64,000 nucleotides of DNA from Mesorhizobium sp. YM1C-6-2 (GCF_003666685.1 NZ_RCIZ01000012.1:62001-126000), one strand, 5' to 3'. Shown: positions 1 to 9,858, counted from the first letter of the stretch. Numbers and translations are program-made. The notes: generated from the letters alone by a model not told the origin.

Positions 1-84
1 ATCTCCGCGCCCGATTTCGGCCTGCCGCTGCGCAACCCGCTGAAGATCGAGAAGGCGCAAGAGGTAACGGTCAGGGCTCTCTAG
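1..84 (+). CDS. C-terminal end of an unrecognised protein (partial)
   Basis: An open frame enters from the left edge and stops with TAG at 82-84, giving 27 residues that end in QEVTVRAL. It has no recognisable motif and its start lies outside the window. It is kept because the frame is open from base 1 and ends shortly before ccdA on the same strand, so it could be the last part of a gene upstream of ccdA. It could also be a chance frame. Confidence 0.4.
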   Translation: MSAPDFGLPLRNPLKIEKAQEVTVRAL

Positions 85-199
85 GACTGCCTGGATAGCT
101 TTCTGTTGCTGGAAGCGACCTCATGCCACGTGTTCGTGACTGGAGCGCATCCGCCTGCACCTCTATATGCTGCCGGCCGGTAACGCTGGAGCAGCAGAA

Positions 200-946
200 A
201 TGGCGCTGGATGTCGGCTATGTGAGCGCAATAGGGGCGGGGGCCTTGTCCTTCCTGTCGCCCTGCGTGCTGCCCCTGGTTCCGCCCTACCTCTGCTACAT
301 GGCCGGCGTCTCGGTTGACGACTTCCGCGCCAATGCCGCGGAGACCGCCAAGTCCGGCGCCCGCGCGGCGCTCATCGTCTCCTCGCTCGCCTTCGTGCTC
401 GGCTTCACCACCGTCTTCGTCGCGCTCGGCGCCGGCGCCTCGACGATCGGCCGCCTGCTGCGCGTCTGGCAGGAGCCGCTGGCGATGGCCGCCGGCGTCC
501 TCATCATCCTGATGGGCCTCAATTTCCTTGGCGTCATCCGCATCCCGCTTCTGTCGCGCGAAGCCCGCTTCCAGTCGCAGGGCAAGCCGGCCAGCGCGCT
601 CGCCGCCTATTTGATGGGCCTTGCCTTCGCCTTCGGCTGGACGCCCTGCATCGGCCCGGTGCTCGGCCCGATCCTGACGCTCGCAGGCGGCCGCGAAACG
701 GTCGGCGAAGGCGCGCTGCTCCTCTTCGCCTACTCGATCGGCCTCGGCATCCCGTTCCTGATCGCGGCGCTCTTCTCCGGCGCCTTCATGCGTTTCCTGC
801 AGAAATTCCGCGTCCATCTCGGCCGTGTCGAGAAGGTGATCGGCGCGCTGCTCGTTGTCGCCGGCGTGCTCTTCCTCACCGGCGGCATCCAGACAGCCGC
901 CTACTGGCTGCTGGAAACGTTCCCGGGCCTGGCGAAGCTGGGATAA
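200..946 (+). CDS. ccdA: Cytochrome c biogenesis protein CcdA (DsbD-like thiol-disulfide transporter)
   Basis: The 248-residue inner-membrane protein is of the CcdA/DsbD transmembrane family, which passes electrons from cytoplasmic thioredoxin to periplasmic thiol partners for cytochrome c maturation. About six hydrophobic segments are visible. The two family cysteines sit in LSPCVLP (Cys22) and FGWTPCIGP (Cys150), each in the expected Pro-rich setting. The start at 200 was chosen over an in-frame ATG at 167 because GGAG lies 8 bases before it and the encoded N-terminus (MALDVGYVSAIGAG) runs straight into the first membrane helix. It appears to be transcribed alone; the next gene follows after about 200 bp. 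Family assignment is firm; the partner protein is unknown. Confidence 0.93.
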   Translation: MALDVGYVSAIGAGALSFLSPCVLPLVPPYLCYMAGVSVDDFRANAAETAKSGARAALIVSSLAFVLGFTTVFVALGAGASTIGRLLRVWQEPLAMAAGVLIILMGLNFLGVIRIPLLSREARFQSQGKPASALAAYLMGLAFAFGWTPCIGPVLGPILTLAGGRETVGEGALLLFAYSIGLGIPFLIAALFSGAFMRFLQKFRVHLGRVEKVIGALLVVAGVLFLTGGIQTAAYWLLETFPGLAKLG

Positions 947-1018
947 AGCGCAGGACTACAGCCGAGAGCGCTGAATGACGTCGCGTCAACAAATGTCGTT
1001 GACTCCTGAAATATCTTT

Positions 1019-1055
1019 GCCATTCTTCAAAAAATAGAAAGAAATTTCTAATGGC
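1019..1055. promoter_or_regulatory. Nested inverted repeats upstream of the sugar ABC operon (candidate operator)
   Basis: TAGAAA (1035-1040) and TTTCTA (1045-1050) form perfect arms around GAAA. They are nested inside GCCATT (1019-1024) and AATGGC (1050-1055). The element lies about 90 bp before the substrate-binding protein gene, where a repressor of a sugar-transport operon would be expected. No regulator gene is adjacent, so the binding protein is unknown. Confidence 0.4.
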
Positions 1056-1145
1056 GGGAACGCGGTAGGCCGCGCGCCCGGGAGGCCGCGTCCGGGATAC
1101 ATGGTCCCGGTGTTTGATTTTGCTTGAGCTACAGGGGAGGAAACC

Positions 1146-2126
1146 ATGCTCATGAACAACAACCATTCACCTGCGAAGGCAGGCCGCAGGACGCTGGCGG
1201 CTTTTTTGATCGCCGGATCGGCACTCTGCGCATCCAGCGCCTACGCGCAGGACGCCAAGCTGACTGTCTGCGCGATCGTGCCGACGACGGAGATCGAATA
1301 TTTCGCCACCCTGCTCAACGAATACCAGGCTTCTGGCGCCAAGCGGAACATCGAGGTCACCACGATCGATTCCCAGAACAATCCTGCACGTGAATCGAGC
1401 GCGATCGAGGATTGCGTTTCGAAGAAGGTGAACGCGATCGTCGCATCGGTGATCGATCCGGCGACGTCGAAGGCTTCCGCCGAAGCTGCGATGAAGGCAG
1501 GCATTCCCTTCATCCTGCAGGGCCAGGAGCCGGAGGACGTCGACTGGGCGACGGGCAATGTCGGCTACAGCGAGGCCGATATGGGCAGGCTGGCCGGCGA
1601 GGAAGTCGCCGCATGCCTGAAGGAGAAGCAGCCGTCGGCCGAGACGATCAAGGTGGGTGCTTGCGGTTGGCCGCAGTGGCCGTCGACCGTGCGCCGCATC
1701 GAGGCATCCAAGGTGGCGGTCGAAAAGGAAACCGGCAAGAAGATCGAGTGGGTCTTCGAGCAGGAGTGCGGCACCCGTGAAAAGGGCGATGCGGCGGTAT
1801 CGGCCGCTCTTCAGGCCAATCCAGATCTTCGCGCGGTGGTCAGCATCAATGACGGATCGAGCATGGGCGCTCTGGCGGCCTTCGAATCGGCCGGCATCAA
1901 CGCCGACGAGCTCTGCATCGCTGCGCCCAACAATGATCTCGAAGTTCGGCAGTATATCGCCGGCGGCAAGATCTACGGCACCGTCGACCTGAACCACAGC
2001 GGTATCACTGAGGCGGCCATGGATCTCGTCCTGAAGGTTGCCAAGGGTGAGGAAATTCCCAAGATGACCTATGTCGACATGATCAAGGTCACCAAGGAAA
2101 ACGTCTCCCAGTGGCCGACGAAATAG
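1146..2126 (+). CDS. Sugar ABC transporter periplasmic substrate-binding protein
   Basis: The 326-residue protein has a type I periplasmic-binding fold of the ribose/galactose-binding group (Peripla_BP_4). A Sec signal peptide covers about residues 1-34, with a basic KAGRR stretch, a hydrophobic core and cleavage near AYA-Q. The mature part has the family pattern of an early VCAIVPTTEIEYFA strand and a later VVSINDGSSMGAL hinge region. A strong AGGGGAGG ribosome site precedes the ATG at 1146. It is the first gene of an operon with an ATPase, a permease and an isomerase-like protein. The sugar cannot be named from sequence; the isomerase partner suggests a sugar or polyol that is catabolised through an epimerase-like step. 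Confidence 0.9.
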   Translation: MLMNNNHSPAKAGRRTLAAFLIAGSALCASSAYAQDAKLTVCAIVPTTEIEYFATLLNEYQASGAKRNIEVTTIDSQNNPARESSAIEDCVSKKVNAIVASVIDPATSKASAEAAMKAGIPFILQGQEPEDVDWATGNVGYSEADMGRLAGEEVAACLKEKQPSAETIKVGACGWPQWPSTVRRIEASKVAVEKETGKKIEWVFEQECGTREKGDAAVSAALQANPDLRAVVSINDGSSMGALAAFESAGINADELCIAAPNNDLEVRQYIAGGKIYGTVDLNHSGITEAAMDLVLKVAKGEEIPKMTYVDMIKVTKENVSQWPTK

Positions 2127-3667
2127 CGACAACGAGGTCAGGGGGCGACGCCCCCCGGCTGGCTCTGCGGTCCATTTCGAAGAGTTATCCGGGCGTCCTT
2201 GCGCTGCAGGATGTGTCGTTCACCATTGCTCCGGGTGAGGTTCATGCCTTGCTCGGGGCGAACGGCGCGGGAAAATCGACCCTCGTAAAAATCCTTTCCG
2301 GCGCGATAAAACGCGACAGCGGCGAGATCGTGTTCGATGGCGAGCCAATGAACGCGGCTTCGCCGCACGACGCCGCCGACCGGGGCATTGCCTGTCTTTA
2401 TCAGGAACCGGCGCTGGTGCCGTCGCTCAGCGTCGAGCAGAACATCTTCCTCGGCAGGGAGCTCCAGATCGGGTGGGGCGTGATCGACCTCGCCGCGCAG
2501 AAACGCCGCGCCCACGACATCCTGCAGCAGGTGGCGCCCAGGCTCGATCCGTCCGGGCCGGTGCATGCGTTGCGCACGAGCGAAAGGCAGTTGGTCGCCC
2601 TGGCCAAGGCGCTGCTGTCGGATTCCAAGCTGGTGATCATGGACGAGCCGTCGGCCTCGATGACCGACGCGGAAATCGAATTCCTGTTCGAGACGATCAG
2701 GCGGCTGCGTCAGGGCGGCAAAAGCATCATCTACATCACTCACCGCCTGGACGAGGTCATGGCGGTCACCGACAGCCTGACCGTGCTGCGCGACGGCCGT
2801 CATGTCGTCACTGCGCCGACCGCTTCGATTGCGCGCGACAGGCTCGTCGAGATGATCGCCGGCGCTCATATCGATCCGTTCGAACGTCCCGCGCGCGCCG
2901 CCAACAGCAAGCAATTGCTGGCGGTGAAGAACCTGACCCGGGACGGCGTTTTCTCCGACATATCCTTCGAGGTCAGGGCGGGCGAGATCGTCGGCCTGGC
3001 GGGTCTCGTCGGCGCCGGCCGCTCGGAAATCGTCCGGGCAATCTTCGGCGCCGATCCCGCCGACGCCGGATCGGTCAGCTATCCGAAGGGCGATGTGTCG
3101 GTTTCCTCGCCGGCCCAGGCGGTCGCCGCCGGCGTCGCCATGATTCCTGAGGATCGCAAGACGCAGGCTGTCGTCCCGGCGATGACGGTCGCCGAGAACA
3201 TCATCCTGTCCTCAGCCGACCATTGCTCGATCCGCCCGTTCGGCATCGTTCGCCGCGCCGCGGCGCGGGAGATCGTGTCGCGCAATGTGCGCCGCTTCAA
3301 CATCAGGCCGAGCGGCTGCGAGGACCGGCGCATCGACACACTGAGCGGCGGCAACCAGCAGAAGGCAGTGCTGGCGCGCGCCATCGAATCCGGCGCGGAC
3401 GTGTTGATCCTCGATGAACCGACCGCCGGCGTCGATGTCGGGGCCAAGGCCGAGATTCACAGGCACGTGGAAAACCTGGCGGCGAGCGGCAAGGGCATAC
3501 TTCTGATCTCGTCGGAAACCGAGGAATTGCTGACGCTGGCGGACCGCATTCTGGTGATCCACGAAGGCCGGCTCATCCGGGAAATCGAGGGGCACTCGAC
3601 CAACGCGCTGGAGCTCACGCAGAGCGTGCTGGGAGAGTATGGACGGAAGGTGGCAGATGCAGACTGA
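2111..3667 (+). CDS. Sugar ABC transporter ATP-binding protein (RbsA/MglA type, two ATPase domains)
   Basis: The 518-residue cytoplasmic ATPase has two tandem ABC domains, as in RbsA, MglA and XylG. Domain 1 has Walker A GANGAGKST (about residues 49-57), a poorly conserved signature (RTSERQ) and Walker B VIMDEPSA. Domain 2 has a degenerate Walker A region (GLVGAGRSE), a good signature (LSGGNQQK) and Walker B LILDEPTAGVD. Degeneration of one site is usual in this family. The start is GTG at 2111, overlapping the end of the binding-protein gene by 16 bases, which fits translational coupling. It would energise the permease encoded next. Confidence 0.92.
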   Translation: MADEIATTRSGGDAPRLALRSISKSYPGVLALQDVSFTIAPGEVHALLGANGAGKSTLVKILSGAIKRDSGEIVFDGEPMNAASPHDAADRGIACLYQEPALVPSLSVEQNIFLGRELQIGWGVIDLAAQKRRAHDILQQVAPRLDPSGPVHALRTSERQLVALAKALLSDSKLVIMDEPSASMTDAEIEFLFETIRRLRQGGKSIIYITHRLDEVMAVTDSLTVLRDGRHVVTAPTASIARDRLVEMIAGAHIDPFERPARAANSKQLLAVKNLTRDGVFSDISFEVRAGEIVGLAGLVGAGRSEIVRAIFGADPADAGSVSYPKGDVSVSSPAQAVAAGVAMIPEDRKTQAVVPAMTVAENIILSSADHCSIRPFGIVRRAAAREIVSRNVRRFNIRPSGCEDRRIDTLSGGNQQKAVLARAIESGADVLILDEPTAGVDVGAKAEIHRHVENLAASGKGILLISSETEELLTLADRILVIHEGRLIREIEGHSTNALELTQSVLGEYGRKVADAD

Positions 3668-4718
3668 TGGCAAGAGCGATATCCAGCCGGCGAACCCTGC
3701 CGGTCAGCAGCGCCCGGCGCTGTGGCGATCGCTGCGGGGGACGGACATCGGCCTGTGGGCAGTCGTGGTGGCGCTGATCGTGTTCTTCAGCCTGGCCGCG
3801 CCCGGCTTCCTGTCGTGGACCAATTTCCTGAACGTCCTCAGGCAGATGGCCGTTCTGGCGGTTGCCGCGTTCGGATCGAGCTTCGTCATCTTTTCGGGCG
3901 GGCTGGACTTGTCGATCGGCGCCAACGCGGCCTTGTCAGGTGTGCTGTCGGCGATGGCGGCGCGGGAACTGGATTTTGTCGGCGGCGCTCCCATCAGCTG
4001 GGCGATCGGCTTGCTTGCGGGCGCGGCCTTCGGCTGGATCAACGGAACGATCGTTACCCGTTTCCACATCAGCCCAATCATCGCGACGCTGGGCACGCTG
4101 ACGATCGGCCGCGGACTCGCGCTGCTCCTGACCGGTGGCGTTTCGCTGTTCGGCGTGCCGGAGGCGTTTCAGGGGCTGGGGCGCGGTTTCATCATCCCGG
4201 GCATTCTGCCGATCCCGGTCGGCATCATGATCGTGTTCCTGATCGCCAGTTGGTTCGCGCTGCGGCGGACCACGCTCGGCATGTATGTTTACTCGATCGG
4301 CGGCAACGAGGAGGCCGCGCGGCTTTCCGGCGTTCCGGTCAGGCGGGTCAAGACCTGGGTCTACGTGATCGGCGGCGCGACTGCCGGCCTTGCCGGCGTC
4401 ATCCTCGCCTCGCGCCTAGGCTCGGGCCAGGCAGCGAGCAGCGAGGGCCTCGAGCTCAGCGTGATCACCGCGATCGTGCTTGGCGGGGCGAGCATCGCCG
4501 GCGGCTCCGGCCGTATCGGCGGCACGCTGGCCGGCGTGCTGATCATCTCGCTTCTGGCCAACGGCATGAACATCCTCAACGTCCCGCCCTTCTACCAGCG
4601 CATCGTCACCGGTCTTGCGCTGCTGCTGGCGGTGGGTATCGACCAGTACCGCAAGCGGCGCGGTGCGCGGCAGGGCGCCAAACCCGCGACTTCAACCGGC
4701 GGCGGATCAAAACCATGA
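3657..4718 (+). CDS. Sugar ABC transporter permease (RbsC type)
   Basis: The 353-residue integral membrane protein has a soluble N-terminus of about 30 residues, then 8-10 hydrophobic segments typical of BPD_transp_2 (RbsC/AraH) permeases. The conserved cytoplasmic loop GNEEAARLSGVPV, which contacts the ATPase, is present, as is the IVLGGASIAGGSG motif. The ATG at 3657 is preceded by GGAAGG at a 6-base spacing; an ATG at 3639 is also in frame. Either start overlaps the ATPase gene. The stop overlaps the next start as ATGA. The positively charged tail (KRRGARQGAK) is consistent with a cytoplasmic end. Confidence 0.9.
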   Translation: MQTDGKSDIQPANPAGQQRPALWRSLRGTDIGLWAVVVALIVFFSLAAPGFLSWTNFLNVLRQMAVLAVAAFGSSFVIFSGGLDLSIGANAALSGVLSAMAARELDFVGGAPISWAIGLLAGAAFGWINGTIVTRFHISPIIATLGTLTIGRGLALLLTGGVSLFGVPEAFQGLGRGFIIPGILPIPVGIMIVFLIASWFALRRTTLGMYVYSIGGNEEAARLSGVPVRRVKTWVYVIGGATAGLAGVILASRLGSGQAASSEGLELSVITAIVLGGASIAGGSGRIGGTLAGVLIISLLANGMNILNVPPFYQRIVTGLALLLAVGIDQYRKRRGARQGAKPATSTGGGSKP

Positions 4719-5578
4719 GCAAGGCTTCGGGCGTGCGGAAAATCTCGGTCAGCGAAATCACCACCATAGGCTCGACCTTCGAGGAAGACGTCGAAACCTA
4801 TGCCCGGGCGGGGTGCCAGGGCATCGGCGTCTGGGGCTACAAGATGGAGCAGGTCGGCTGGCAGCGTGCCAAGGAGTTGATGGACCGCAATCGGCTCAAG
4901 ACCGCCAACTGCATTCCCGAGACGAACTCGATCCTGCCCTACGTGTTGAGCCCGGAGCCGGCCGACCCGCGCGCCCGCGTCGAGGCGTTTTTGCCCAACA
5001 TGGAACGCATGGCCAAGCTCGACCCGGAATCCATCATCGTCATCACCGGGCCGCAGGGCGGTCGGTCGCGCGAGGAGGCGATCGACCTTTGCCTCGAAGG
5101 TTTCGAGCGCATCGGACAGGTTGCCGGCGATCTTGGCGTCACCATTGCGCTCGAGCCGATCCACAAGTCGGCGGAAGATGCGCTGTCGCTGATCTGGGAC
5201 ATGCCCGGCACGCTCGAACTCATCAGGCAGATCGACAAGCCGTCGTTCAAGGTGCTGTTCGACAGCTGGCATCTCTGGGACACGCCGGACATACTGGATC
5301 ACATCCGGCGCGACATCGACATGATCGCCGGCGTGCATATCGGCGACTGGCGGGACCCGACGCGCGGCTGGCTCGATCGCGCCTTTCCAGGCGAGGGCGT
5401 GATGCCGCTGCGCGAGATCGTGGACACGCTGGACGAAGCGGGCTTTCGCGGCTTCTACGACGTCGAGATATTTTCCGACGACGGTCGCTTCGGCACCGCT
5501 CACGAAGGTTCGTTGTGGCAGCTCGAGCCCGATGAAATTGTCCGCCGGTCGATCCGCTTCCTCACCCCCGAAGCCTGA
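4715..5578 (+). CDS. Sugar phosphate isomerase/epimerase family protein (AP endonuclease 2-like TIM barrel)
   Basis: The 287-residue protein belongs to the xylose isomerase-like TIM-barrel superfamily, which includes epimerases, isomerases, dehydratases and endonuclease IV relatives. Likely metal ligands fall at the expected strand ends: Glu in ALEPIHK, Asp and His in FDSWHLW, His in GVHIGDW and Glu in YDVEIFSDD. The start ATG at 4715 overlaps the permease stop by four bases, so it is the fourth gene of the operon. Its job is probably to convert the imported sugar or a derivative. An upstream extension of the frame to 3722 is only the permease gene read out of frame. The precise reaction cannot be assigned. 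Confidence 0.85.
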   Translation: MSKASGVRKISVSEITTIGSTFEEDVETYARAGCQGIGVWGYKMEQVGWQRAKELMDRNRLKTANCIPETNSILPYVLSPEPADPRARVEAFLPNMERMAKLDPESIIVITGPQGGRSREEAIDLCLEGFERIGQVAGDLGVTIALEPIHKSAEDALSLIWDMPGTLELIRQIDKPSFKVLFDSWHLWDTPDILDHIRRDIDMIAGVHIGDWRDPTRGWLDRAFPGEGVMPLREIVDTLDEAGFRGFYDVEIFSDDGRFGTAHEGSLWQLEPDEIVRRSIRFLTPEA

Positions 5579-5686
5579 TTTCACCGGTCACGCGCCGGGA
5601 ACCTCACCGGAATTTAACCGCATTGCGGGATGATAGCGCCGATATATCGTCGCTGACCTCGATTCCTTGCCAACGGTTTTCCGCTA

Positions 5687-7051
5687 ATGACCCAGAGAAG
5701 CTGTCTGTCGATCATCCTCGCCGCGGGCGAGGGCACGCGCATGAAGAGCGCCAGGCCGAAGGTGCTGCACGAGGTCGCCGGCCTATCCATGGTCGCGCAT
5801 GTCGCCAAGGCGGCGAAGGCGGCAGGCGGAGGCGATGTCGCGCTGGTCGTCGGCCATGGCGCCGAGGATGTCCGCAAGGCTGCTGGCCGCCTCGATCCTG
5901 CGCCGGAGATCTTCGTCCAGGAGGAACGGCTCGGTACCGCCCACGCCGTGCTCGCCGCCCGCGCGGCGATCGCGCGCAGTTATGACGACATCCTTGTCAT
6001 GTTCGGCGACACGCCGCTGATCGAGGCCGAGCCGCTGCTTGCAGCCCGGCAGAAGCTCGCCGGGGGAGCGGCAGTCGTGGTCGTCGGCTTCCGCCCGACC
6101 AATCCCGCCGGCTACGGCCGCCTGATCGAGAAATCAGGAAAACTCGTCGCCATCCGCGAGGACAAGGACGCCTCCGAATCCGAGAAGAAGATCGGCTTCT
6201 GCAACGGCGGGCTGATGGCGATCTCGGGCAGTCATGCCTTGGCGCTGCTCGACGCCGTCGGCAACAGGAACGCCAAGGGCGAATTCTACCTCACCGACAT
6301 CGTCGAGATCGCCGACGCGCGCGGCCTCGACGTCGTCGCCACCGAGGCGAGCGCGGAAAGCGTGCTCGGCATCAACAACCGCGCCGAGCTCGCCGAGGCC
6401 GAGGCCATCTGGCAGCGTCACCGCCGCCGCGAGGCGATGCTGTCGGGCGTGACCCTCATCGCGCCCGAAACCGTGCATTTCTCGCACGACACCGAGATCG
6501 GGCCGGACTCGCTGGTCGAGCCGAATGTCTGGTTCGGCCCGGGCGTGAAGATCGCCTCAGGCGTCACCATCCATGCCTTCAGTCATATCGAGGGCGCTTC
6601 GGTCGCTACCGGCGCCGAGGTCGGCCCCTTCGCCCGGCTTCGTCCTGGCGCCGAGCTGCAGGAAAAAGCAAAGGTTGGCAATTTCTGCGAAGTGAAGAAG
6701 GCGGTGGTCGAGAAGGGCGCCAAGGTCAACCACCTCACCTATATCGGCGACGCCCGTGTCGGCGCCGGCGCCAACATCGGGGCAGGCACCATCACCTGCA
6801 ACTATGACGGCTTCGGCAAACATTTCACCGACATCGGCGCCGGCGCCTTCATAGGCTCGAACTCCTCGCTCGTCGCCCCCGTCACGCTTGGCGACGGCGC
6901 CTATATCGCGTCCGGCAGCGTCATCACCGACGACGTCGACGGCGACGCGCTGGCTTTTGGGCGCGCCAGGCAGAAGACCATTCCCGGCAAGGGCAAGGAA
7001 CTGCGCGAGCGCTTTGCGGCCGCGGCGGCTGCGAAGAAGAAAGCTGGATAG
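5687..7051 (+). CDS. glmU: Bifunctional UDP-N-acetylglucosamine pyrophosphorylase / glucosamine-1-phosphate N-acetyltransferase
   Basis: GlmU makes UDP-GlcNAc for peptidoglycan and lipopolysaccharide in two steps: acetylation of GlcN-1-P, then uridylyl transfer. The 454-residue length is normal. The N-terminal half has the nucleotidyltransferase signature [11 protein letters not shown] followed by a Lys in RPKVLHEV. The C-terminal half, from about residue 250, is a left-handed beta helix of hexapeptide repeats with the acetyltransferase stretch [11 protein letters not shown] and the TITCNYDG segment. It lies 180 bp before glmS on the same strand, so two consecutive enzymes of one pathway sit together. 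Confidence 0.97.
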   Translation: MTQRSCLSIILAAGEGTRMKSARPKVLHEVAGLSMVAHVAKAAKAAGGGDVALVVGHGAEDVRKAAGRLDPAPEIFVQEERLGTAHAVLAARAAIARSYDDILVMFGDTPLIEAEPLLAARQKLAGGAAVVVVGFRPTNPAGYGRLIEKSGKLVAIREDKDASESEKKIGFCNGGLMAISGSHALALLDAVGNRNAKGEFYLTDIVEIADARGLDVVATEASAESVLGINNRAELAEAEAIWQRHRRREAMLSGVTLIAPETVHFSHDTEIGPDSLVEPNVWFGPGVKIASGVTIHAFSHIEGASVATGAEVGPFARLRPGAELQEKAKVGNFCEVKKAVVEKGAKVNHLTYIGDARVGAGANIGAGTITCNYDGFGKHFTDIGAGAFIGSNSSLVAPVTLGDGAYIASGSVITDDVDGDALAFGRARQKTIPGKGKELRERFAAAAAAKKKAG

Positions 7052-7232
7052 GCCCGGCTTTCTTAACTAGGGTGCTTAACCAGCACTCCAACTCGCTGAT
7101 GTGATTTCATTGCGGTCGTGGCATGAAGCCGTCCTGAAATGGAACGAAATGCAAATTGAATTCCGCCGCGTCAGGGCTCTCCGTAAATAGCCGTCGAGAA
7201 GCCAGCAAGCGGGGAATCGGGGGTAGGGCAGC

Positions 7233-9056
7233 ATGTGCGGAATCGTTGGAATTGTCGGCTATCAGCCGGTCGCTCCGCTCATCGTCGATGCGCTGAAGCG
7301 GCTTGAATATCGCGGCTACGACTCGGCCGGCGTCGCCACCTTGGAGCGCGGCGAGCTCTCCCGCCGCCGCGCCGAGGGCAAGCTCGTCAACCTCGAGCGC
7401 CGTCTGAAGGACGAGCCGCTCGACGGCACGATCGGCATCGGCCACACGCGCTGGGCGACCCACGGCGTGCCCAACGAGACCAACGCCCACCCGCATTTCT
7501 CCGACGGCGTCGCCATCGTCCATAACGGCATCATCGAGAATTTCGCCGAGCTGCGCGACGAGCTTTCGCGCGACGGCTACGTTTTTGCCTCGCAGACCGA
7601 TACCGAGGTCGTCGCCCATCTCGTCGCGCGTGAGCTTGCCCGCGGGGCACAGCCGGTCGAAGCCGCCCACAATGCGCTGAAGCGGCTGCATGGCGCTTTC
7701 GCCCTCGCCATCATGTTCAAGGGCGACGAGGATCTCATCGTCGGCGCCCGCAACGGCCCGCCGCTGGCCGTCGGCCACGGCGAAGGCGAGATGTTCCTGG
7801 GCTCGGATGCGATCGCCCTTGCTCCCTTCACCAATTCGATCACCTATCTCGAGGATGGCGACTGGGCCGTCATCCGCCGCAGTGACATCGCCATCTTCGA
7901 CATGGACGGCAAGAAGGTCGAGCGCCGTCGCCAGCAGTCGCTCGGCACCGCCTTCATGGTCGACAAGGGCAACCATCGGCATTTCATGGAGAAGGAGATC
8001 CATGAGCAGCCGGAGGTCATCGGCCACACGCTGGCGCACTATCTCGACTTCACCAGCGGCTCTTCCAAGCCGCTCGACCTGCCCTTTGACTTCGCCAAAC
8101 TCGACCGTATCGCGGTTTCGGCCTGCGGCACCGCTTATCTCGCCGGCCTGATCGGCAAATACTGGTTCGAGCGTTATGCCCGCCTGCCGGTCGATATCGA
8201 TATCGCCTCGGAGTTCCGCTACCGCGAAATGCCGCTCTCGAAGCAGAGCGCCGCCTTCTTCGTTTCGCAGTCGGGCGAGACCGCCGACACGCTGGCGTCG
8301 CTGCGCTACTGCCGCAAGGAAGGCGTCCCCATCGGCGCCATCGTCAACGTCCGCGAGTCGACCATCGCGCGCGAATCCGACGCCGTGCTGCCGACGCTCG
8401 CCGGTCCCGAGATCGGGGTCGCCTCGACCAAGGCCTTCACCTGCCAGCTCTCAGTGCTCGCCGCGCTCGCGGTGCGCGCAGCTAGCGCGCGTGGCACCAT
8501 CTCGGCGGAAGAGGAGAAGGCGATGGTGCGCAGCCTCTCGGAAGCGCCGCGCTACGCCACCCAGGTGCTGAAGCTCGAAAGCCAGATCGAAAAGGTCTCG
8601 CGCGAGCTGTCGCAATACAAGCACGTGCTTTATCTCGGCCGCGACACCAACTATCCGCTCGCCATGGAAGGCGCGCTTAAGCTCAAGGAAATCAGCTACA
8701 TACATGCTGAAGGTTATGCAGCAGGCGAGCTGAAGCATGGGCCGATCGCCCTTATCGACGAGAAGATGCCGGTCATCGTAATCGCACCGCACGACCGCAT
8801 CTTCGACAAGACGGTCTCCAACATGCAGGAGGTCGCGGCGCGCGGCGGCAAGATCATCCTGATCACCGACAAAAAGGGCGCCGCCAACGCCACGGTGAAC
8901 ACGATGGAGACCATCGTACTGCCCGATGTGCCCGAGTTCATCGCGCCGATCGTCTACGCGCTGCCGATCCAGTTGCTGGCCTACTACACCGCTGTCTTCA
9001 TGGGCACCGACGTCGACCAGCCGCGCAATCTGGCGAAGTCGGTGACGGTCGAGTAG
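7233..9056 (+). CDS. glmS: Glutamine-fructose-6-phosphate aminotransferase (isomerizing)
   Basis: GlmS converts fructose-6-P and glutamine to glucosamine-6-P, the entry to hexosamine synthesis. The 607-residue length is typical. Cys2 of MCGIVGIVGY is the N-terminal nucleophile of the glutaminase domain (about residues 1-240), with the family pieces GHTRWATHG and NGIIEN. Two SIS domains follow, with SACGTAYLAG, FVSQSGETADT and ASTKAFTCQL. The C-terminus PRNLAKSVTVE is the conserved family tail. No glmS ribozyme was sought beyond inspection of the 181-bp leader, which shows no obvious structure; such ribozymes are not expected in this lineage. Confidence 0.97.
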   Translation: MCGIVGIVGYQPVAPLIVDALKRLEYRGYDSAGVATLERGELSRRRAEGKLVNLERRLKDEPLDGTIGIGHTRWATHGVPNETNAHPHFSDGVAIVHNGIIENFAELRDELSRDGYVFASQTDTEVVAHLVARELARGAQPVEAAHNALKRLHGAFALAIMFKGDEDLIVGARNGPPLAVGHGEGEMFLGSDAIALAPFTNSITYLEDGDWAVIRRSDIAIFDMDGKKVERRRQQSLGTAFMVDKGNHRHFMEKEIHEQPEVIGHTLAHYLDFTSGSSKPLDLPFDFAKLDRIAVSACGTAYLAGLIGKYWFERYARLPVDIDIASEFRYREMPLSKQSAAFFVSQSGETADTLASLRYCRKEGVPIGAIVNVRESTIARESDAVLPTLAGPEIGVASTKAFTCQLSVLAALAVRAASARGTISAEEEKAMVRSLSEAPRYATQVLKLESQIEKVSRELSQYKHVLYLGRDTNYPLAMEGALKLKEISYIHAEGYAAGELKHGPIALIDEKMPVIVIAPHDRIFDKTVSNMQEVAARGGKIILITDKKGAANATVNTMETIVLPDVPEFIAPIVYALPIQLLAYYTAVFMGTDVDQPRNLAKSVTVE

Positions 9057-9126
9057 TAGCCCTAACTTCCCAGTTCCAAAGCCTGCGCCGCTTCTCTAAT
9101 CTTGCCGCGCACAGAGGCGGTGAACC

Positions 9127-9858
9127 ATGTCCGAATCCCCAGGCGTCATTTCCGGCATGACCCGGCTCAGGAACTATTTCCTGACCGGCTTCATCGTCGC
9201 CGCGCCATTGGCGATCACCGTCTACATCGTCTGGTCGTTCATCGGGTGGATCGATTCCTGGGTGAAACCCTATATCCCGGCCGCCTACAGTCCCGACACC
9301 TATCTGCCCTTCGCCGTTCCGGGCTTCGGCCTCCTTGTGGCGATCTTCGTCATCACCTTGATCGGGTTCCTGGCAGCCAACATCGTCGGGCGCTCGATCG
9401 TCTCGGTGGGCGAGCGCCTGCTCGGCCGCATGCCGCTGGTGCGCGGTGTCTACAAGGCGCTTAAGCAGATTTTCGAGACGGTGCTGTCCAACAAGAACGA
9501 CATGTTCCGCCAGGTCGGCCTCGTCGAATACCCGCGCAAGGGCGTCTGGTCGCTGGTCTTCGTTTCCAACGAGAAGGAGACCGAGATCAACGTCAAACTG
9601 GACAAGGAGGGCGATCCGCTGGTCGCCGTCTTCATGCCTTGCACGCCGAACCCGACCACCGGCTTCCTGATGTATGTCTACCGTTCGGAGATCGTGCTCC
9701 TCGATATGACCATCGAGGACGGCGCCAAGCTGATCGTATCCGCCGGTCTCGTCGCACCTGAATATAAGCGCAAGGTCGTCACCAAGGACGGCGCGCCGAT
9801 CGAGGTCGGGCTCGCCAATCCGGGGGTGGAGAAGGTCTCGAACATCAAGTTCAAGTGA
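9127..9858 (+). CDS. DUF502 family membrane protein
   Basis: The 243-residue protein has two N-terminal hydrophobic helices (about residues 15-38 and 62-85), then a soluble domain with the family features LVEYPRKGVWSLVFV and the stretch FMPCTPNPTTGFLM. It matches the DUF502 family of small bacterial inner-membrane proteins of unknown function, which also has plant relatives. The ATG at 9127 follows AGGCGGTGAACC, which gives a weak ribosome site. It lies just after glmS on the same strand and converges with recG. The function is not known. Confidence 0.88.
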   Translation: MSESPGVISGMTRLRNYFLTGFIVAAPLAITVYIVWSFIGWIDSWVKPYIPAAYSPDTYLPFAVPGFGLLVAIFVITLIGFLAANIVGRSIVSVGERLLGRMPLVRGVYKALKQIFETVLSNKNDMFRQVGLVEYPRKGVWSLVFVSNEKETEINVKLDKEGDPLVAVFMPCTPNPTTGFLMYVYRSEIVLLDMTIEDGAKLIVSAGLVAPEYKRKVVTKDGAPIEVGLANPGVEKVSNIKFK

